64,000 nucleotides of DNA, taken from Cryptomeria japonica (lineage: Eukaryota > Streptophyta > Pinopsida > Cupressales > Cupressaceae). Under the pieces are notes generated by a model. That model did not search any database. It was not told the origin of the DNA and saw only the letters and a list, made by a program, of their open reading frames with translations. The position numbers were made by a program, and so were the translations under genes. Below, in pieces: positions 34,755 to 46,470 of this stretch; position 1 is the stretch's first letter, and the number at the start of each line of letters is the position of its first letter. The stretch lies in the NCBI RefSeq assembly GCF_030272615.1, contig NC_081412.1:138510747-138574746 (forward strand). Direction: 5' to 3'.

Positions 34755-35764
34755 ATGAGGATGGTCAAGTTGTAAGAAGCAAGGCTAGATTGGTTTGTAA
34801 AGGACATTCTCAAATGGAAGGAATTGATTATGGTGAGACATTTGCACCTGTAGCTAGAATTGAAGCTGTTAGACTATTTCTTGCCTATGCAACTTATAAG
34901 AACTATAAGGTTTATCAAAAGGATGTTAAATGTGCATTTTTGAATGGTGAACTTGAGGAAGAAGTTTACATTGAGCAACCTAATGGATTTTCACTGATAA
35001 ATGATAAAGATATGGTTTGCAGTTTTAAGAAAGCTTTATATGGATTGAAATAGTCTCCTAGAGCTTGGTATGCAAGGTTGGATAAATAAATTTCGAAGCT
35101 TGGTTTTACTAAAGACACTACCGATAGTAATTTATATTATAAGATGAGTGATAATGATATTCTGATTACTAAAGTATTTGTTGATGATATCATTTTTGGA
35201 GGAGAAGATAAATTGTGCATGGAATTTGCTAGCAATATGAAGAATGGATTTGAAATGTCCATGATTGGTGAGATGAGATTTTTCTTAGGTTTGCATATTA
35301 CTCAAACTAACAAAGGCACTTTTATCTGTCAAACTAAGTATCTGAGGGAATTATTGAAGAAGTTTGGTATGGATAATTCCAAACCGGTAAGTACTCCTAT
35401 GGTGACAAGTGAGAAATTATCTATCAAGGATACTTCTACACTGGTAAATCTGACAAGGTATAAGTCTATGATTGGTGGTCTGTTATATCTAACTCTGACT
35501 AGACCAGATATTATGAATGCAATAAGTATTGTTTCAAGATATCAAAGTAATCCTAAAGAAAATCATGAATGTGGAGTAAAGAGGATATTCTGGTATTTGC
35601 AAGGAACAACAAAATATGGTTTATGTTATTCTAAAAATGATGATTTCACTTTATGTGCATATACTGACTCAGATTGGGCAGGAGATATCGATGACAAGAA
35701 GTGCACTTCTGGTGGAGCTTTCTTTCTTGGAAAGAAACTGGTTTCATGGATCAGCAAAAAATAG
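34755..35764 (+). pseudogene. Reverse transcriptase and start of RNase H
   Basis: The frame carries YQKDVKCAFLNGELEEEVYI (first catalytic Asp), YGLK then a TAG stop at 35051 where Gln is expected, and FVDDIIFGGEDKL (Asp pair at about 35182-35187). RELLKKFGMDNSKPVSTPM and GGLLYLTLTRPDIM follow. RNase H opens with CAYTDSDWAGDIDDKK. A TAG stop at 35762 again replaces a Gln. Catalytic residues are kept. Confidence 0.88.
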
Positions 35765-36130
35765 TCATGCATTTCTTTATCTACTATAGAAGCTGAGTAT
35801 GTTGCAGTAGCAACTAATTGCACTCAAGTCTTGTGGATGAAGAAAATAAGGAAGGATATCAAGGTAAATTGTAGTGAACCGGTAGTTATCTACTATTATA
35901 ACTCTACAGCTATTGACATGTCTAAGAATCCGATATTTCACTCTAAGACTAAGCATATATCAATAAAGTATAACTTTCTGAAGGACAAGATCGAAGTAAA
36001 GAAAGTCAAATTGGTTTATGTGAACACTAAAGAACAAATTGCAGATATATTCACTAAACTATTGTCTAAGGAATCATTTGAGTATTTGAGAGACAGGTTA
36101 GGGATTTCTGCCCCTCCGACAAAGACTTGA
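35765..36130 (+). pseudogene. RNase H, C-terminal part
   Basis: LSTIEAEYVAVATNCTQVLW holds the catalytic Glu in EAEY. YYYNSTAIDMSKNPIFHSKT and KHISIKYNFLKDKI follow. The frame ends with TGA at 36128-36130, the natural end of pol. It removes genomic RNA after copying. Confidence 0.82.
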
Positions 36131-36460
36131 TTGATGTAGTTTGTCATCAATCCAACATGCATTATCAGAGATATTATTCATTCCGACACTGATGAGTGGT
36201 GTTACTACTCAGGGGGAGTAGTCAGCTTTGAGATTCAGAAGCTTATATTCTTGCTTTGATATTTTTGTCATATTTTTGGCATGTCAAAGGGGAAGAGATA
36301 TTGATGTGAAAAAATAAATTCAGAACTTTACAAAGATATCATTCATAGGGAGAGAGTTATTGATATTCAAGAGATTATTGGTTATCTTCCCTAGGGGGGG
36401 ACTTTTTTGGCATTTCTTAGTACTTAGATGTTTTTCACATCTAGTGTTGCCATCAATGCC
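36131..36460 (+). other. Untranslated region between pol and polypurine tract
   Basis: There is no gene. It contains two purine-rich motifs before the true polypurine tract: ACTCAGGGGGAGTAG at about 36206-36220 and TGTCAAAGGGGAAGAG at 36282-36297. Matching motifs occur in other elements of the window. Confidence 0.65.
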
Positions 36461-36472
36461 AAAGGGGGAGAT
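36461..36472 (+). promoter_or_regulatory. Polypurine tract
   Basis: AAAGGGGGAGAT lies directly before the 3' LTR start TGTTGGCA. Confidence 0.88.
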
Positions 36473-37753
36473 TGTTGGCATTATGGATGAATTGATTATG
36501 TGTTGCATTGATGTTTTGTCATTGATGTCAACACTAGTTGTTATGGTTGGTTACCGGTAGATAGGTTTTGGTTATCGGTAGAAGATCTAGTGTTACCGAC
36601 AGAAGAGACTATCTATTGGACACTTCCAGCATGTTTGGATCTATGGAATATGATTGGTTACATGTGGTACATTCTTCTGGAGCATGTCTTGGTCAAATGG
36701 TATTGAATTGGTAATTGGATGGTATTATACACTCTGGTAAACCCTTACCGACATTGGTTTAAGGCTTTACTGATAGAGCTCTCACTAAGGAATCTTGACA
36801 GGGTGCATAATTGGTGTTGGGGCAACTTCTACATGGATTTTAGGATGTTGAAGATGTTCTTTGATCATGCTTCAACTACTTGAAGACATTTATTTGGCGT
36901 GGTGGACCCATAATAGGTCCAGTGCCTATTTAGGTTATGGACCGGTATCATGATAATGTGTACTCTACACATTATCGGGATTTTTCAAGTGATCTATGGA
37001 TTGGTTATTGTTGTTTTGGTCTTAAGCCAACATGGCATATCATTGTAATATGGAATTATGTAATGATCTTATTGTAATATCTTTTAGGTGGCCAACCTAA
37101 TTGGTTTAGGCCTTAGGGTTTGTATAAAATGATGTAAGATCTCATTGTAGATCATGGTATGGGAATGGAATAAATATTCATGGTCTTTGAATGCAATATC
37201 ATATGCAAAGCAGATTTGGTCGATCATAGGTGATTGAATTAGGATTTAGGAAGAGGTCAAAGGCCTTCCGTATTGAGCTTAACCGAGACTGTAATCAGGC
37301 ATGGTAGATGCTATCTCTGGCAGTTCACTCTATTGGATTGTTGTCCATTTATCTTGAGATGGTTATAGCCTCTCTTTAGTCAGTGAGAGTCTTTTGTAAT
37401 GAGCAGTATACTCTAGGTAGTGTGCCTTCTTGCATGTGCAGGCCCCTCATTGTATCACATACTTTCTGTAGAAGTATCATCTGACTGTGGGTAGTCTTCC
37501 CTCCGTGGTTTTTCCCTTTTTCAAGTTTTCTACATATAAATCATGGTGTTATGTGAAATGGTTGCTCTGCATTGATTATCTATTTAATTGTTAAGTTGTA
37601 TTGTTCATCAGTATCTGTTCCTACTGACATATGTATGTTCTTTACCAGTACTTGATATGTTTAAAGGTTATTAAGTGGATTAAAAGTTATAATATGTTAA
37701 CAATTGATTCACCCCGCCCCCCCCGCCTCAGTTGTTCACCAGTTATCCTAATA
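36473..37753 (+). repeat. 3' LTR
   Basis: It begins TGTTGGCATT and ends ..CCTAATA, where the 5' LTR has ..CCTAACA. It matches the 5' LTR along its length, with scattered substitutions. Confidence 0.9.
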
Positions 37754-38213
37754 GCACCAACATAGCATACTGAGTGAAACATATATTTGATATAACAACA
37801 ATCAACCATTTGCATTCTTGCATTACAACATACTATGTATAGACATCAACACCAATAGGGTGGACATCCACAACAAGGGATCTCTTCATTAATAAGAAAA
37901 AATTGTAAGACAATATATCAACAACAACATTCTTCAGTGGCATGTATTATCATCAACAAAGGCTTGACACCAATGGACAACAACATAAATGTACTAACAA
38001 AAATCTCTAATATCTTCCTCAAAACTAAGCCAATAATCTCTCTACAATATTACAATCATAAAATTGAGTATTACATGACATAGTTTCACAACATCAATCT
38101 CATTGACACACAAATGAAGGGTTGACATCAATGAAAACACTAATTCATTAATGACAACAACTGCCAATTATCTCTCCCAATGATTTTTATATAATCTGAC
38201 AATCACAACATTG
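37754..38213 (-). repeat. Partial LTR, minus strand, end near 38170
   Basis: 38050-38170 matches 40740-40868, the end of the LTR at 38214, including 'gacatgacatagt' and 'gacaacaact'. A polypurine-tract-like 'tctctccca' follows at about 38171. The left part of this LTR is probably the A/C-rich DNA on the far side of the copia insertion. The GCACC duplication occupies the first five bases. Confidence 0.5.
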
Positions 38214-40868
38214 TGTTCAACACTTAGCAAGACTCAAGGGGAGTGAATCAGTCTAAAACTTCAAAGGCAATTATTAATCAATTTATTTAACAAAAACAGT
38301 TTAACCATCAACACATCAAGCATAAACACATAAACATTGCATTTACATGGAAAACCCAAACAAGGAAAAACCACGATGAGAATCTAACTCAAAATTTGAA
38401 TAGAATTGTTTACAACATTTTAGGCTTGCAGCCAAGGAGCACCAACACTTCAAGGACTTGTAGAACTAAGGCACACTACCTTAGGCAAGATACAAGAAGG
38501 ACTTGTATTGTTGGATATTGCTGAGAAGTTTGCTAGAATGATGTGTTGTCATTGATGTCAACATATTCTCGTGTTCCAATGTTGCAGTTAGATTAAGTGA
38601 GTTGGTTTGGTCAGCGTGTTGCAGATGAGTTGTTGTGGATTAAAGGGTTTTAAGATAAGTATATCTAGTTGATTCAGTAGAAGTTTCAATGGTTTGCATG
38701 GTTATTTGATCGATTTGTGAGATCCAATATTGAGGTTGGTTATTGAATTTTTCATGTTATTTAGTATTCTGGATTCTACTCTGCATTGCTCCAGAATTGT
38801 AATATCTTGGTTTGCAGATTTGGAAGTGTTTGGGATGTTCATATGTGTCCTCAATTTAGATGGTTCATGATTTGGAATTCCGCAAGTGAATCTTTCTGTT
38901 TAACAGTCAGTTCATTGTGTGTTCTTGAGGTTCAGTATAATGATGATGAAGATTCTAGTAAGTGGTGATTTTGTGGTTGTTGATGTGTTAATTCACGTTG
39001 CTTGTGGATATTTCTAGATCATGTTCTATCTATGTTGTTGTTTTTCATTGATCGTTGTGTGTTTTATTGATCATTTTCTTGATTCGATGGTGTTCTTCAT
39101 GTTATACAACACTCATGATGATTATAGTGTGTTGTGGATGTTCAAGGCATAATATTTGGAGGTGTTTCTTATGTGCGGTGTTGGTTTAGGTCCAGAGTAT
39201 GTCTTAGCTAATATTGTTTTGGTCTACATGTATTGTTGTAGCATGTGAGGTTATTGTTTTGTAATTTATGTTGAGGGTTGAGCTGACCTTGAAACATAGG
39301 TCAAGATGATTTATATAAATATATGTAATATTTATGTGAGATGTATTTGCATGTGTGAACATCGATTTGATCTTTCAGTAGAAGAGGAGAAATTCAAAGA
39401 AGTGTGAAGAAGTGTGAAAGAGAAGAGTTTGTGTTATGTGCTTAACTAGGACTATAACCTGACATGAGGATATGTTATTTCATCAGTTCAAGATCCTCTA
39501 GATGCAATCCATATGTTTTTGTAAGGCAATGAGCTTTCCCAAGGGTTGTAGCCCTTCTTTTTTTATAATTTGAGTAGTGAGCTCTATGCAGTGTCCCTGA
39601 ATGCATGTGCATTCCCCATTGTAATATTTTCACTTACTCCTAACAAGGTATTATCTCATTGTGGGTAGGTTCCCACCGTGGTTTTTCCCTTAAACGAGTT
39701 TTCCATGTCAAAAATCTTGGTGTTATGTGTGTTATTGATGTGGTGTTGATTTGTGCTTTTATTGTTAATTTAAGTTTGAGTTGTGTAGATTTTGTGAGCA
39801 AACTATTCCCCCCCCCCCTTAGTTTGTTGCATTGTTGTCAACATATACAACTAAAGAACACTTCTTTAGGACAAGATACAAAATAATACCGAAGGACTCA
39901 CTGTCAATCGATAACGAATGAAATAGATAAACTAAAATTGAAAAGGTTTCTCTTGATCATGAAATTGTCCTTGAACAATAATCAAGTGACCAATAACATG
40001 AAAAACATCTCTGATAATCTTCACTGTCACAACACATTGTCTTGCAGAATATACAGCTTCAAAGCTCTTCTCAACCTAACTTTCTCATCCCCACAAGCTC
40101 AAATCTATTTACAAATCATTCACACACACTTCTCACACAATTCACTTCTCATCCAGACTTAATTAATCCATTTGCACATCTTAGATATGTGATACAACAT
40201 TGAAATCCTAATTAAGGGTCATCCAAAATAGAATAAGCAATATTACAAAAAATAAGCCACCCAGACCTAAATACATAGATTGATCCACACTAGGAGAAAG
40301 AGAGAACCAAAACATATCATAATACATCATTCCATGAATGATTTGGAAATTTGCACACACTAACACATACTCCAAAGGATGTTACAAAGCATAACATGTA
40401 GACATATTCAACCAGTTGGCTACATAACTTCTTCCAATGCAAAATACTACATGTGAATATGCACACGCCTAGGTGAGATCAAAACAAACATATCAACACA
40501 ACTTCCAACAAATATCTAGACCAAAAGAGCATGATCCACTAAACCGTCATGCAATTATCATCATATCTAGAGGGCACCAAAATCATTTTAGACCACCCTG
40601 GATTTAGGATGACACTATCGACACCAAAAGAGTATCTAGACCAACATCCATCTAGATAACCAATTTTTGACAAAGTATATCTGGACCAATATTCATTTGG
40701 ATAATAAAGTTTGACATCAATAACAACTGTACAAGCCCATGCTGACAAGAATCTCCAACACTTTGAGTATGACATGACATAGTCTAACAACATCAAGCTC
40801 ATCAATACACAAACTAATGGTTGACATTAATGATAACACCAAGTAATGGATGACAACAACTATCAATA
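38214..40868 (-). repeat. LTR interrupted by a solo LTR
   Basis: It begins TGTTCAACAC and ends ..CTATCAATA before a minus-strand polypurine tract. It carries the conserved block 'ggaaaaaccacgatgag'. Removing the inserted solo LTR (38509-39843) leaves about 1,320 bases, normal for the LTRs here. Confidence 0.7.
38509..39843 (+). repeat. Solo copia LTR nested in another LTR
   Basis: It begins TGTTGGATAT and ends ..TTGTCAACA. Reversed, it matches the LTR at 60355-61708 (e.g. the ctctgcattgctccagaatt region against 61410-61440). There is no primer site or polypurine tract next to it, so it is a solo LTR made by recombination between two LTRs. The flanks do not give a clean 5-bp duplication (TGTAT against TATAC). 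The single long plus-strand frame in it is not a gene. Confidence 0.8.
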
Positions 40869-40880
40869 ATATCCCCCTTT
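40869..40880 (-). promoter_or_regulatory. Polypurine tract
   Basis: The minus strand reads AAAGGGGGATAT beside the end of the LTR at 40868. Confidence 0.65.
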
Positions 40881-41527
40881 GTCATTGGTAACAACACTCA
40901 TACAACTTTGATCATCTCTATAGTCTACATTTCTTCTCCCCCTTTGACATCAAGGACAAAGGATGCATGTCTTCTCTTGATTCTATATTCATTAGCCATT
41001 TCTTTCTCTTGCACATGTCCTCATTGTTAGCAATAATCAACAACTACCTACTCCCACTAAGAGCAATGACCAAACCACAAACTATACCCCCTAAAGGAGT
41101 GGACCTCATCAATTCAGGAGATAAAAATATCCTTTGAATTTTTTTACCTCCTTTAGCCTATACTCTATTTCTTACATATTCTGACATCTACAATACAACC
41201 TACATTAATCAGGAACCTAACCTAGACAGGTGCATAGTCACCTCTAAATTTATTCCTTGCCTCCATTATCACCTTAATGCAACTCTTAACACAACTTGGT
41301 CATTTTAATTCTCAAGAAGCCTCAAAACTTAGGGGGATAAAACATATACAGTGAATAACTCCCCCCGATTCTATTATTTATTTTCAATTTCTAGAAGAAT
41401 TTTTTGCATCGGGTAGAACCTCATCTAACTTTTTCCACATCTCCTCCATCTTCTTCTTTTCTTGATCCAAATCAATCTATGCAACATAGAAAGTCTCAAA
41501 ATGTTTCCCTTGCAAAACATTGGAATG
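40881..41527 (-). other. 3' internal remnant of a copia-like element
   Basis: It holds a second purine-rich motif (TGTCAAAGGGGGAGAAG on the minus strand, 40934-40949) but no RNase H or other pol sequence. It ends abruptly at a plus-strand LTR. Confidence 0.5.
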
Positions 41528-42270
41528 TGTCCTAGGTTATTGGAACTTTGATGTTTGGAAATAAGGTGTTTTACACCTTCCATAATAATGTTTATAATTG
41601 TAATATCTTATTTATTATGTGAGTTTCACATGGACATGTAACATGTAGAGATTCATTTGGAATATTCTCAAGGCCATTGTGATGTTATATTATAACATTT
41701 TAATATTATATTGTAATTATTTAATATTAGGAAAAGATATTTAAAAAGAGAAAACTTAGCACCCAATATTAAATGTGGGGTCAATGGTTAGGTAGCATAT
41801 GGTTTTAGTCACATGGTTTTACTTTACCACTAGTTGTATTTGTGTGAGCCTTTTTGTATAAAAGCAAGCACATGTTTAGTGGTTAAGGCTTCTTGGTGCA
41901 GGATTTGGCTGTCATTGTATTGTTTCCTTTAGAGGATTACAATTGTGGAGTATAGTATGTGATGTGTGGATTCATGTGTGGACACATGAGAATGCATTAA
42001 AGGTCTTTATGGTTCGAGGATATTCATTGCAACTCTATAAGTGCTTTGTATTTATTTATGGTTGAATAATATGATGGGGCATGAATTCTTTTGGAGGTTG
42101 GGTTTTTTCTCATGAGGATTTCCTAGGGTATATCATGTGTTTTCTTATGGCTTGTCTATTTGATCTTTTCATTATGGTGATTATGTAATCTTGTATGCAT
42201 GCTTTTCTCTTATGGGTTATATAGGAAAATGATTAAATGTTTGTGGGTATGAAACATTATTTCCTAACAA
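41528..42270 (+). repeat. LTR of a separate copia-like element
   Basis: It begins TGTCCTAGG and ends ..TTTCCTAACA, directly followed by a primer site. A TATAAAAG box lies at 41857-41864. It differs in sequence from the other LTRs in the window and lacks their conserved 'ccaccgtgg' block. Confidence 0.7.
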
Positions 42271-42272
42271 GT

Positions 42273-42284
42273 GGTATCAAAGAT
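42273..42284 (+). promoter_or_regulatory. Primer-binding site for initiator tRNA-Met
   Basis: TGGTATCAAAGA, two changes from canonical, two bases after the LTR end. It shows the LTR at 41528 is a 5' LTR. Confidence 0.75.
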
Positions 42285-42897
42285 TTCATGGTTGATTTGG
42301 AGTTATATCCTTGGCTTGAGTGAAGAGGGTGCAAACTAGAATTCATGGCTTTTCATGAAAGGATTTGTGACACTACAAGGTATGGAACACACTTGCATGT
42401 TGTTTTATTGTAGATGTAAGGATTTTAGGTTTTCTGTTATGATGGGTTGTTTGCAGATTTGGGATTCAAAAATAATTGGGCCCAATGGGTTTCTTGGTTG
42501 TATATTCAAATGAGGGTTTTGGGAGTGTGTTTGCAAAAATGACCTCCCAAGAAAAAACGGATCTCATGGTTGGACTTAGGTTGGCCAAAAAATAAAAAAT
42601 AATATAAATTTTACCATATTTGAAAAAGTTGAAAAATTATGAAAAAAATTTAGCCCCAGCCAAAGTAGTATGACCCGAACAAAGGTGTCTACAAAAAAAT
42701 ATTAAAAAAATAAATAAATCTATTGGTATTTTTAAAAATCTGCAAAATAATAAAAAAATTTAGAAAAAAAAAAAAAAATCATTTTGGTGATGAGCGAGGT
42801 GAAAATTTTTTTAAAGCAAAAATATATACCTATATTTGGCAGGGGAGGTGGGGTGCAGGGATGGGGGAGGGAAAGGGCATGTAGACCCACCTCTCCT
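42285..42897 (+). other. Truncated 5' internal region; no gene
   Basis: It follows the primer site but has no gag. It passes into A/T-rich DNA with a run of 15 or so A at about 42762 and is cut at the solo LTR at 42898. The second LTR of this element is not in the window. Confidence 0.45.
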
Positions 42898-44381
42898 TGT
42901 TGGCATATGTGTAGAGCATGATGATATTGTATGTTGTCATTGATGTCAATATGCTGAAGTATGAACCGGTATAATGTAGTAAGCTAACTGGCAAGAGAAC
43001 CAGTATGATGATGTAAACCGATATATGTGAAAAAGTGAAGCGGCATGTTTGTTCAAGGTGAATAGGTATGTTGGAATGAGAACTGGTATATGGAAGTTTT
43101 GTATCAGGTTTCATTTGGCATGACTACTGGTTGGTAGTCTCAGCTTCAGGGTTTCCGGTTGATGCATTGCCTGTGTGATTCAACCGATGACATCTTGTGA
43201 TGAGTTAGCATTGTAATGAAGACCAGATCATGTTGCCACGTCAGCCTTGTGCGTGTGAAGGATTTCCTTGAGGATCTTGCATGAAGAAGATAGATCATAT
43301 CTACCTCAGGAATGTGCGAAGTCTCTGTAAATGGTGGAGAGCATGTGATGGGTTATCAACTTCCTAAAGCGGCAAAGAATGAACGATGGAGATCGTCTTG
43401 AGATCTATTCAAGACTATTGTATTCAATGCAGTATGATTAACGGTTAGGATTGAACCAACTGAATTGTTAAACTTAAAGGTTTAGGGTTTAGGGTTTATG
43501 CTACCGACCTATCTATTTCCTATAAGGTCGATGATGTTTTTCATTTTGAAGTTGTTGGCAAATGTTATGTGTGTATCCAAGTGAAGAGATACTTGATTCT
43601 TGCCAGACCAGAGAAGTGTGTTGATACCTGCAGAGTGTGATTGCAGAAGCAAAGGACCTAAAGTGGATCTGCCTTGGCATTGTGTGTTGTTATCAGATCA
43701 GTGCATTACCTGTTGACTTCTAACCATTTCAGTAGTTGGAAAATCCCTTAATCGGGTAGCTTTAATAGGCTTTTGTGTAAATCCTTTAATAGCGTGACTC
43801 AATTCAATGAGTTCTTAAAATCCTCTTGTGAGGTAGCCTCTAACAGGGTTTTAACCTTTAACCGGATATTTAGGCATCCCCTAATCGGGTGATCCCTAGC
43901 AGGATCGGTTCCTAGCAGAACCTATTGTAAAAGTCTTTAACCGGACTAGGCTCCTAACAGAGCGGACTTTAGAAGAGTTCAAAGAAAATCTTGTGGGTAT
44001 TCATCCCCACCGTGGTTTTTCCCAGTTGGGTTTCCACGTGAAAAATCAGTGTGTCATGTGTGATGCCTTTCATGTGATGATTTAGTTTTTTATGTCAAAG
44101 TGGTAATGCAAGTAGATTCATTGATTTTAAGTATTTCTGATGTATTGCTTGCTTGAGCTTAAGGGTGAAGTGGAAATGAGATATTAGACTATATAGAGAG
44201 CTAAGAGTTACCAGTTTTATGTCTTTCACATTCTCATTGAGTTTTACTGGTAGTTCTCTATTTTGACCGATGTTATTGTTTACCAGTTGAGTGTAGTCTT
44301 TGCAGTCAAACCGGTTCAAGGAAAGGTTGTTTTGTCTATACTGATTCACCCCCCCTTCTCAGTACCAGTTTGGTACTAACT
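42898..44381 (+). repeat. Solo LTR, copia type
   Basis: It begins TGTTGGCATATG and has the conserved 'ccccaccgtggtttttccca' block (about 44008) and 'gattcacccccccttctcag' before its end, as in the other copia LTRs. No primer site or polypurine tract adjoins it. The end (..GGTACTAAC) is approximate and no clean duplication was found. Confidence 0.68.
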
Positions 44382-45772
44382 GCTCATCATTATTCGTCAC
44401 CCCTCACCCTATACTTAGTGCACAAACATGCATTGTCATACTTGTCATACTTGGATGATAGTATGCCCACCTTCATGCCTTTTTACAAACACTTGAAAAG
44501 TCTTTTGAAACTTTTTTAAAAAGTTAAAAGTTTCTAGTAAAATTGCATTTCTTAAAATTAGATATTTAAATTAAAGCCTAAACCTATTAAACCACCACCA
44601 CACTTTATTAAATTTTGGAAGCTATGTAAATTAAATCAGATTATATAAGTGGTCAGGTCCAATCTATGTATAATTTGGGAATTTTTTATGTTTTTGAAAA
44701 ATAAAATAAAAATGAAAATGATAGTGGGGCTCACCTTGGAGTTACTTGTAAAGGCAAATCAACTATTTTTTTTTAAATGAGCATAACTTTTACCCGAGAT
44801 GTTGGATTTTTTAATTCTTATACTCTTTAAAAAATTGGTTTTGATTACTATGCAATGGTACAATTTTGGTTCCATGTTTATGTTGTTTTGATCTATTTTT
44901 GGGCCTTGAAAGCCAAATGTTCTCCTTTTCATAGTTTTGGTCATAACTTTTGCATACAGAATCAGATTTTTAATTTCAGATAAGCATTGGACATCATGTT
45001 TAGTCCTTTACATAGTGGTGTTGTTATTTAATTAGTTTGATGAGTATATAGAGTTGTGTACTTGTTTGATCACTTGTAGGTTTCTATGAATCAAGGTGTG
45101 ATTGTGTGACCATCTAGATGAGTCAAGAGGCAAAACCTTGAGAGAGTGCATGTTTTATGAGATATTTATAATGCTGCAACTGATTATCAAATTTGGCACT
45201 ACTTGGTATAGGTTTACATGTGTGTTTTAGAGTTATACTTTGATGGTGATAGGTCGATAGGCTGCTTCAGTTTGAGGACATGGTTAGACATGGTTTGAGA
45301 TAGGAGTCTTGTGTGGGTGAAAGTTAGATGTAGGTATAGTGTTGGTGATGATTATGGTGTCATGGTTATGTAGGTATACTTTTTGCATTGAAACAATATA
45401 GTCATGATTGTGATGATTTGGTGGTGATTTATATTTATGTAAGGAGGTTGTTTCTTATCTCCTTGATGCTTATTTGGTTCCTTGACTATGGTACTTGGTT
45501 GTTGACATGTTTGGTAGATCTGATTAGATGTTGATTTGGTGTTTGAGTCATGTGATCTATAGGATTATTCTCTTTGATATCTTAGTTTGTAGTTTACTAT
45601 GTGATGATGAGTTTGCATGTTCAATCTTTGACCTACAAGTTATCCAGATATATGGGATCCTAGACGTGGATTATCTATATCCTCCAAGTTTGATTCCTTA
45701 TTGATGAAGATTTTATTAGTTGGCCTTATCTATGGTCACTATTGTATTGCTATGTTTACTTTGAGATGGGAG
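44382..45772. other. T/G-rich repeat DNA; no gene seen
   Basis: The plus strand is T/G-rich with many 'atggttga' phrases and no credible frame. It ends in GAGATGGGAG, a possible polypurine tract. The same style of sequence resumes at 49251 and 51115, so it may be one old element that was interrupted twice. Confidence 0.35.
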
Positions 45773-46436
45773 TGTTACATCCCACTTGTGCCCTAGTTGA
45801 TTTTGTGCACTATTTACATCCTGATACATGTTAACCCTAGTGCATTTTGATATACTCGTATGATGTATAATGTGCCTGGTTTTATGTTTTAAATGATGGA
45901 TTTGTTCAGATGATTATGCAATATGTGAATAATGATAATTATATTTTCTATGCAATTTGATGTATTTTGATATAGTAAATTGATGAATTTCAGTTAAAAA
46001 TATGATATCATGTTTCAATTTTATTATGAGTTATTAATTGTCAAAACTAGACAAGATTGGATCTAACCGATTTCTGTGGGCCAAGTGTGTGCAGGAGATC
46101 ATCGTCCTCCATGAAAGGAGGGAAAGTATCATCAGGTCGAGAGGTGAAAGGAAGGAAGAACTCAATACCATTTGAGAAAAACTCTAACCTAAGCTAGGTA
46201 AACCTATGTTGATCTTGTTAGACCTTGTTAGCCAGTGCGCTAGGTAACCTAGTAGGTCAGTGTAAAGAATTTAGGGTTTATAACCTAGGGTCGTTGCTCC
46301 TCGAGATAATTGAAAATTATTTCATTAATTATTAATTAAGTTGATTGGATTGATGTTACTTTTAGTGTATAGGTATATATATTTGTGTATGTGTATATAT
46401 ACGTTACAAATATATCCTATACGAGTACCTGGGTAT

Positions 46437-46470
46437 GGTAGTACATATTCCTAGTCGTATATGTACTACC
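46437..46470. repeat. Perfect 12-bp palindrome
   Basis: GGTAGTACATAT and ATATGTACTACC flank a 10-base loop. CCTG (46428-46431) and CAGG (46476-46479) extend the pairing after a small bulge. Confidence 0.85.

Larger units (their letters stand above)
30593..37753 (+). mobile_element. Ty1/copia retrotransposon, 7.2 kb, two full LTRs
   Basis: LTRs of 1,274 and 1,281 bases, a GCACC duplication, a near-canonical primer site and a polypurine tract define the ends. The order gag, protease, integrase, reverse transcriptase, RNase H is that of Ty1/copia. Linker and LTR features place it near the elements at 21815 and 60355. Stops and at least one frameshift show it is inactive. Confidence 0.92.

Noticed and set aside
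38786..38968. Plus-strand 60-codon frame and its minus-strand counterpart at 61249-61440
   Set aside because: The match is explained by both lying in copies of one LTR family; nothing suggests selection on the protein.
43481..43497. Interstitial telomere
   Set aside because: Only two and a half units inside an LTR; far too short.
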